A stretch of DNA of 9,216 nt from Bacteroidota bacterium (GTDB lineage: Bacteria; Bacteroidota; Ignavibacteria; Ignavibacteriales; Ignavibacteriaceae): NCBI GenBank assembly GCA_030706105.1, contig JAUZPC010000088.1, positions 1 to 9,216 of the forward strand. The letters are read 5' to 3'. This document shows positions 7,495 through 9,216 of this stretch, one piece after another. The position numbers were made by a program, and so were the translations under genes. The notes beneath the pieces are model-generated. The model was not told the DNA's origin, ran no database searches, and saw nothing but the letters and a program-made list of their open reading frames with translations. Every line of letters begins with the position of its first letter. Positions within the stretch are counted from its first letter, which is position 1.

Positions 7495-7500
7495 GGAGGT
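7495..7500 (+). promoter_or_regulatory. Shine-Dalgarno sequence of the 7510 gene
   Basis: GGAGGT lies 9 bases before the ATG at 7510. It decides this start, which also gives a clean signal peptide. A 5-bp inverted repeat (7475-7479 with 7491-7495) sits directly before it and could fold over its first bases, but it is too short to claim as a control element. Confidence 0.75.
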
Positions 7501-7509
7501 TAAAAGTTA

Positions 7510-9216
7510 ATGAATAAATTTTTGAAAATAACATTGTTTTTTATTCTAATCTATCTGCTCTCTTCCGGAGCTTATGCTCAGTATAAACCCGGAAAAGAAC
7601 GCGGCGATCCAAAGTACCGCGCTAAAGGTCAAATGGAAGGAAACCAGATTAGAACTACCATACAGAACTTCGGTTTGTCCGGTAGAACAGGCGCTGTACC
7701 ATTTAGTGAGCAAACACCTTATGAATGGCCTAAGAATACAGGAAAAATGTATCTGGCAATGGAAGGTCTTTGGGCAGGCGGCGAAGTAAAAGCTGAAAAT
7801 GACTCAACCATTAAAATGATTGACGTTTTCTCTTTTAGAACTTCTCCTCAGGGAAAATCCTGGAATATTGAGCCTATACCCGGTTACTATAGCTCAAAAA
7901 GGCAAGAAGTAGCTACGAGCAGTGATCCTGATACCTGGCCGACTTCATGGCCAGACAAACAGACCGATACTAAAGATCCGGGATGGTCAGGTAAATGGGA
8001 CGGGTTTTTTGGTAAAGATGTAAAAAATGCTGATCAGGAAATGTTCTATAAAGCTTCTGACGACAGATATAATAAATATAACTATATACCTGACACTACT
8101 GATAAATCAAGAGGAGGTATGGGACTTACTTTTGAAGTCAGGGCTATGGCTTGGTCTCAGGTTTTAGTTGAAGACGTTTTATACCTTATCCATTCTATTA
8201 AAAATGATGGAACAAAAGATATAAAGAAAGTTGCTGTTACCATTTGGTATGCTGACTTTGTCGGAGGCAACAGCGGTGCAGCTTCAAACATATCGGAATT
8301 TGATATTTTGAGAGCATTTGGCTGGAGCCATTACAGTTTGGCAACAAATAAAACTACTGATTTCGGTAATGACCCTGTGGGTGCAATTGCCTGTGCATTC
8401 TTAGAGACTCCTGGCAATGCAGTTAACAGAATTGATGATGATGGCGATGGCGAATCGAATGGTCCAAAAGTTACAGCGGAAATGATCGTAGGTGAAGATC
8501 CTGAAAATGTAATTGATGACAACGGGAATGGTCTGATTGACGAAAACCAGACTCATATTCCATTCGGTACGCAAGTTGGTACTACTTACGCAGACGGGAT
8601 TGACAATAATGATCAGGGAATGGGAGCAGGAGGCATTGGAACCGGTCCTACACCAACTGATGCTCCAAAAGTTACTCAGGAAATGGTTAATCAGGCTGCT
8701 GGAGATAAATGGAAAAGATGGCCCCCGAATCCTGAGAATGACCCAATTCAAAAAGGAAAAGTTAATCTTATAATGGTTGAAGCTGATGATATTGGTCATG
8801 CTTTTAGAGACAATATTGATCATGGCGATCACGGAGAACCAAACAGTCCTGTTGTTACTCAGGCAATGATAGACCAGGCTGCTTCCGATACTTATCATAG
8901 ATATGTTGTTCCGGGAACAGGCGTTATTCTGTATAATGTTGTCCAAAATACTTTAGGACATAAATATGCCGACGGTAAAGACAACAATCCTTTGGTTGTT
9001 AATGGTGATACTGTTTATCAGAGCGTTGACGAAGGCATCAATGATTATATTGATGAAATGATTGACGAATCAAGAGTAAATGGAATTGATGACGATCATG
9101 ATTGGAACCCGATCACGGATGATGTCGGCTTAGACGGTGTAGCTAACACAGGAGATGCCGGTGAGGGAGATGGAAAGCCAACTTCCGGAGCATTTACACA
9201 TTTCCCGGGTGAACCG
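7510..9216 (+). CDS. Secreted Asp-rich repeat protein of unknown function, truncated at window end
   Basis: An open frame of 569 codons with no stop, so the C terminus lies beyond the window. The start follows GGAGGT. Residues 1-23 are a signal peptide with a predicted cut after AYA (SSGAYA|Q). Residues 24-300 form a globular region with no family I recognise. It has conserved-looking blocks (GLSGRTGAVPF, MYLAMEGLWAGGEV, DTWPTSWPDK, GWSGKWDGFFGK, ADQEMFYKASDDRYNKY, WYADFVGGNSGA). From about 308 it becomes Asp/Asn/Gly-rich, with IDDDGDGE (308-315), DDNGNGLIDE (336-345), YADGIDNN (360-367), YADGKDNN (486-493) and IDDDHDW (526-532). These resemble calcium-ligand loops of the EF-hand/dockerin or MopE-like metal-binding kind. 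Three copies of PxVTxxM (319, 386, 447) mark a degenerate repeat of about 64 residues. The end enters a Gly/Asp stretch (DVGLDGVANTGDAGEGDGKP). The protein is probably surface-exposed or periplasmic; a C-terminal sorting domain cannot be checked. Its place behind a TonB-dependent receptor suggests, but does not prove, a joint role. Confidence 0.85.
   Translation, partial: MNKFLKITLFFILIYLLSSGAYAQYKPGKERGDPKYRAKGQMEGNQIRTTIQNFGLSGRTGAVPFSEQTPYEWPKNTGKMYLAMEGLWAGGEVKAENDSTIKMIDVFSFRTSPQGKSWNIEPIPGYYSSKRQEVATSSDPDTWPTSWPDKQTDTKDPGWSGKWDGFFGKDVKNADQEMFYKASDDRYNKYNYIPDTTDKSRGGMGLTFEVRAMAWSQVLVEDVLYLIHSIKNDGTKDIKKVAVTIWYADFVGGNSGAASNISEFDILRAFGWSHYSLATNKTTDFGNDPVGAIACAFLETPGNAVNRIDDDGDGESNGPKVTAEMIVGEDPENVIDDNGNGLIDENQTHIPFGTQVGTTYADGIDNNDQGMGAGGIGTGPTPTDAPKVTQEMVNQAAGDKWKRWPPNPENDPIQKGKVNLIMVEADDIGHAFRDNIDHGDHGEPNSPVVTQAMIDQAASDTYHRYVVPGTGVILYNVVQNTLGHKYADGKDNNPLVVNGDTVYQSVDEGINDYIDEMIDESRVNGIDDDHDWNPITDDVGLDGVANTGDAGEGDGKPTSGAFTHFPGEP
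8431..8998 (+). repeat. Degenerate ~64-residue protein repeat (three copies) within the 7510 gene
   Basis: Copy 1 has an Asp-rich lead-in (308-315), PKVTAEM (319-325) and YADGIDNN (360-367). Copy 3 has IDHGDHGEPNS (436-446), PVVTQAM (447-453) and YADGKDNN (486-493). The lead-in and PxVT segments of copies 1 and 3 align over 18 residues without gaps with 9 identities. Copy 2 keeps PKVTQEM (386-392) and the following NQAAGD, close to DQAASD in copy 3, but its YADG block is worn to EADDIG (424-429). Spacing between the PxVT marks is 67 and 61 residues. Confidence 0.7.

Noticed and set aside
7475..7495. CATAG/CTATG inverted repeat just before the 7510 Shine-Dalgarno sequence, considered as a translation switch
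   Set aside because: The stem is only five mostly A-T pairs, and the main part of the GGAGG stays free.
8401..8946. 181-codon open frame on the minus strand inside the 7510 gene
   Set aside because: It is antisense to a long frame with signal peptide and ribosome binding site; its composition (Ser/Ile/Asn-rich without domain motifs) is that of the complement of an Asp-rich coding region.
8431..8998. DNA-level tandem repeat or CRISPR-like array suggested by the recurring segments
   Set aside because: The similarity is at the protein level and degenerate; the DNA copies differ at many positions and the spacing is not constant.

Overview
The window looks like chromosomal DNA of an AT-rich Gram-negative bacterium of the Bacteroidota/Ignavibacteriota/Chlorobi lineage. 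This is an inference from three things: a TonB-dependent receptor with an N-terminal carboxypeptidase-regulatory-like domain, a SurA/PpiC-type periplasmic foldase directly upstream of it, and a large exported Asp-rich protein behind it. Several genes also start without any Shine-Dalgarno sequence, which is common in this lineage. No mobile element, CRISPR array, tRNA or rRNA is visible.

Left part (1-2576): the window opens in the last 67 codons of clpX, which ends in a good intrinsic terminator (229-264). A monocistronic-looking gene follows (460-1713). It encodes an exported conserved protein whose C-terminal two thirds look like a class I glutamine amidotransferase-like fold, with candidate Cys and His residues. 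It may be transcribed as a leaderless mRNA. It converges, with a 2-bp gap, on an alpha/beta hydrolase gene on the minus strand (1716-2576) that has an intact Ser-Asp-His triad.

Middle gap (2577-3085): about 500 bp of very AT-rich DNA with no convincing gene, possibly a decayed ORF. Its right end holds a strong sigma70-like promoter (TTGACT, 18-bp spacer, TATAAT; 2962-2991) and a 13-bp stem-loop in the predicted leader (3015-3056).

Right part (3086-9216): three plus-strand genes spaced 39 and 35 bp apart form a probable envelope operon. They are a two-parvulin-domain periplasmic foldase (3086-4750), an 894-residue TonB-dependent outer-membrane receptor (4790-7474), and a secreted protein of unknown function that runs off the window end (7510 to beyond 9216). 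The last gene is open over 569 codons. It carries three copies of a degenerate repeat of about 64 residues, mixed with Asp/Asn/Gly-rich calcium-ligand-like motifs. A plausible picture is that the foldase assists assembly of the receptor barrel and the third protein is a partner or substrate-handling component. That functional link is inference from gene order only.

I did not find a clearly new defence or mobile system. The least explained items are the repeat-bearing secreted protein and the structured leader of its operon.
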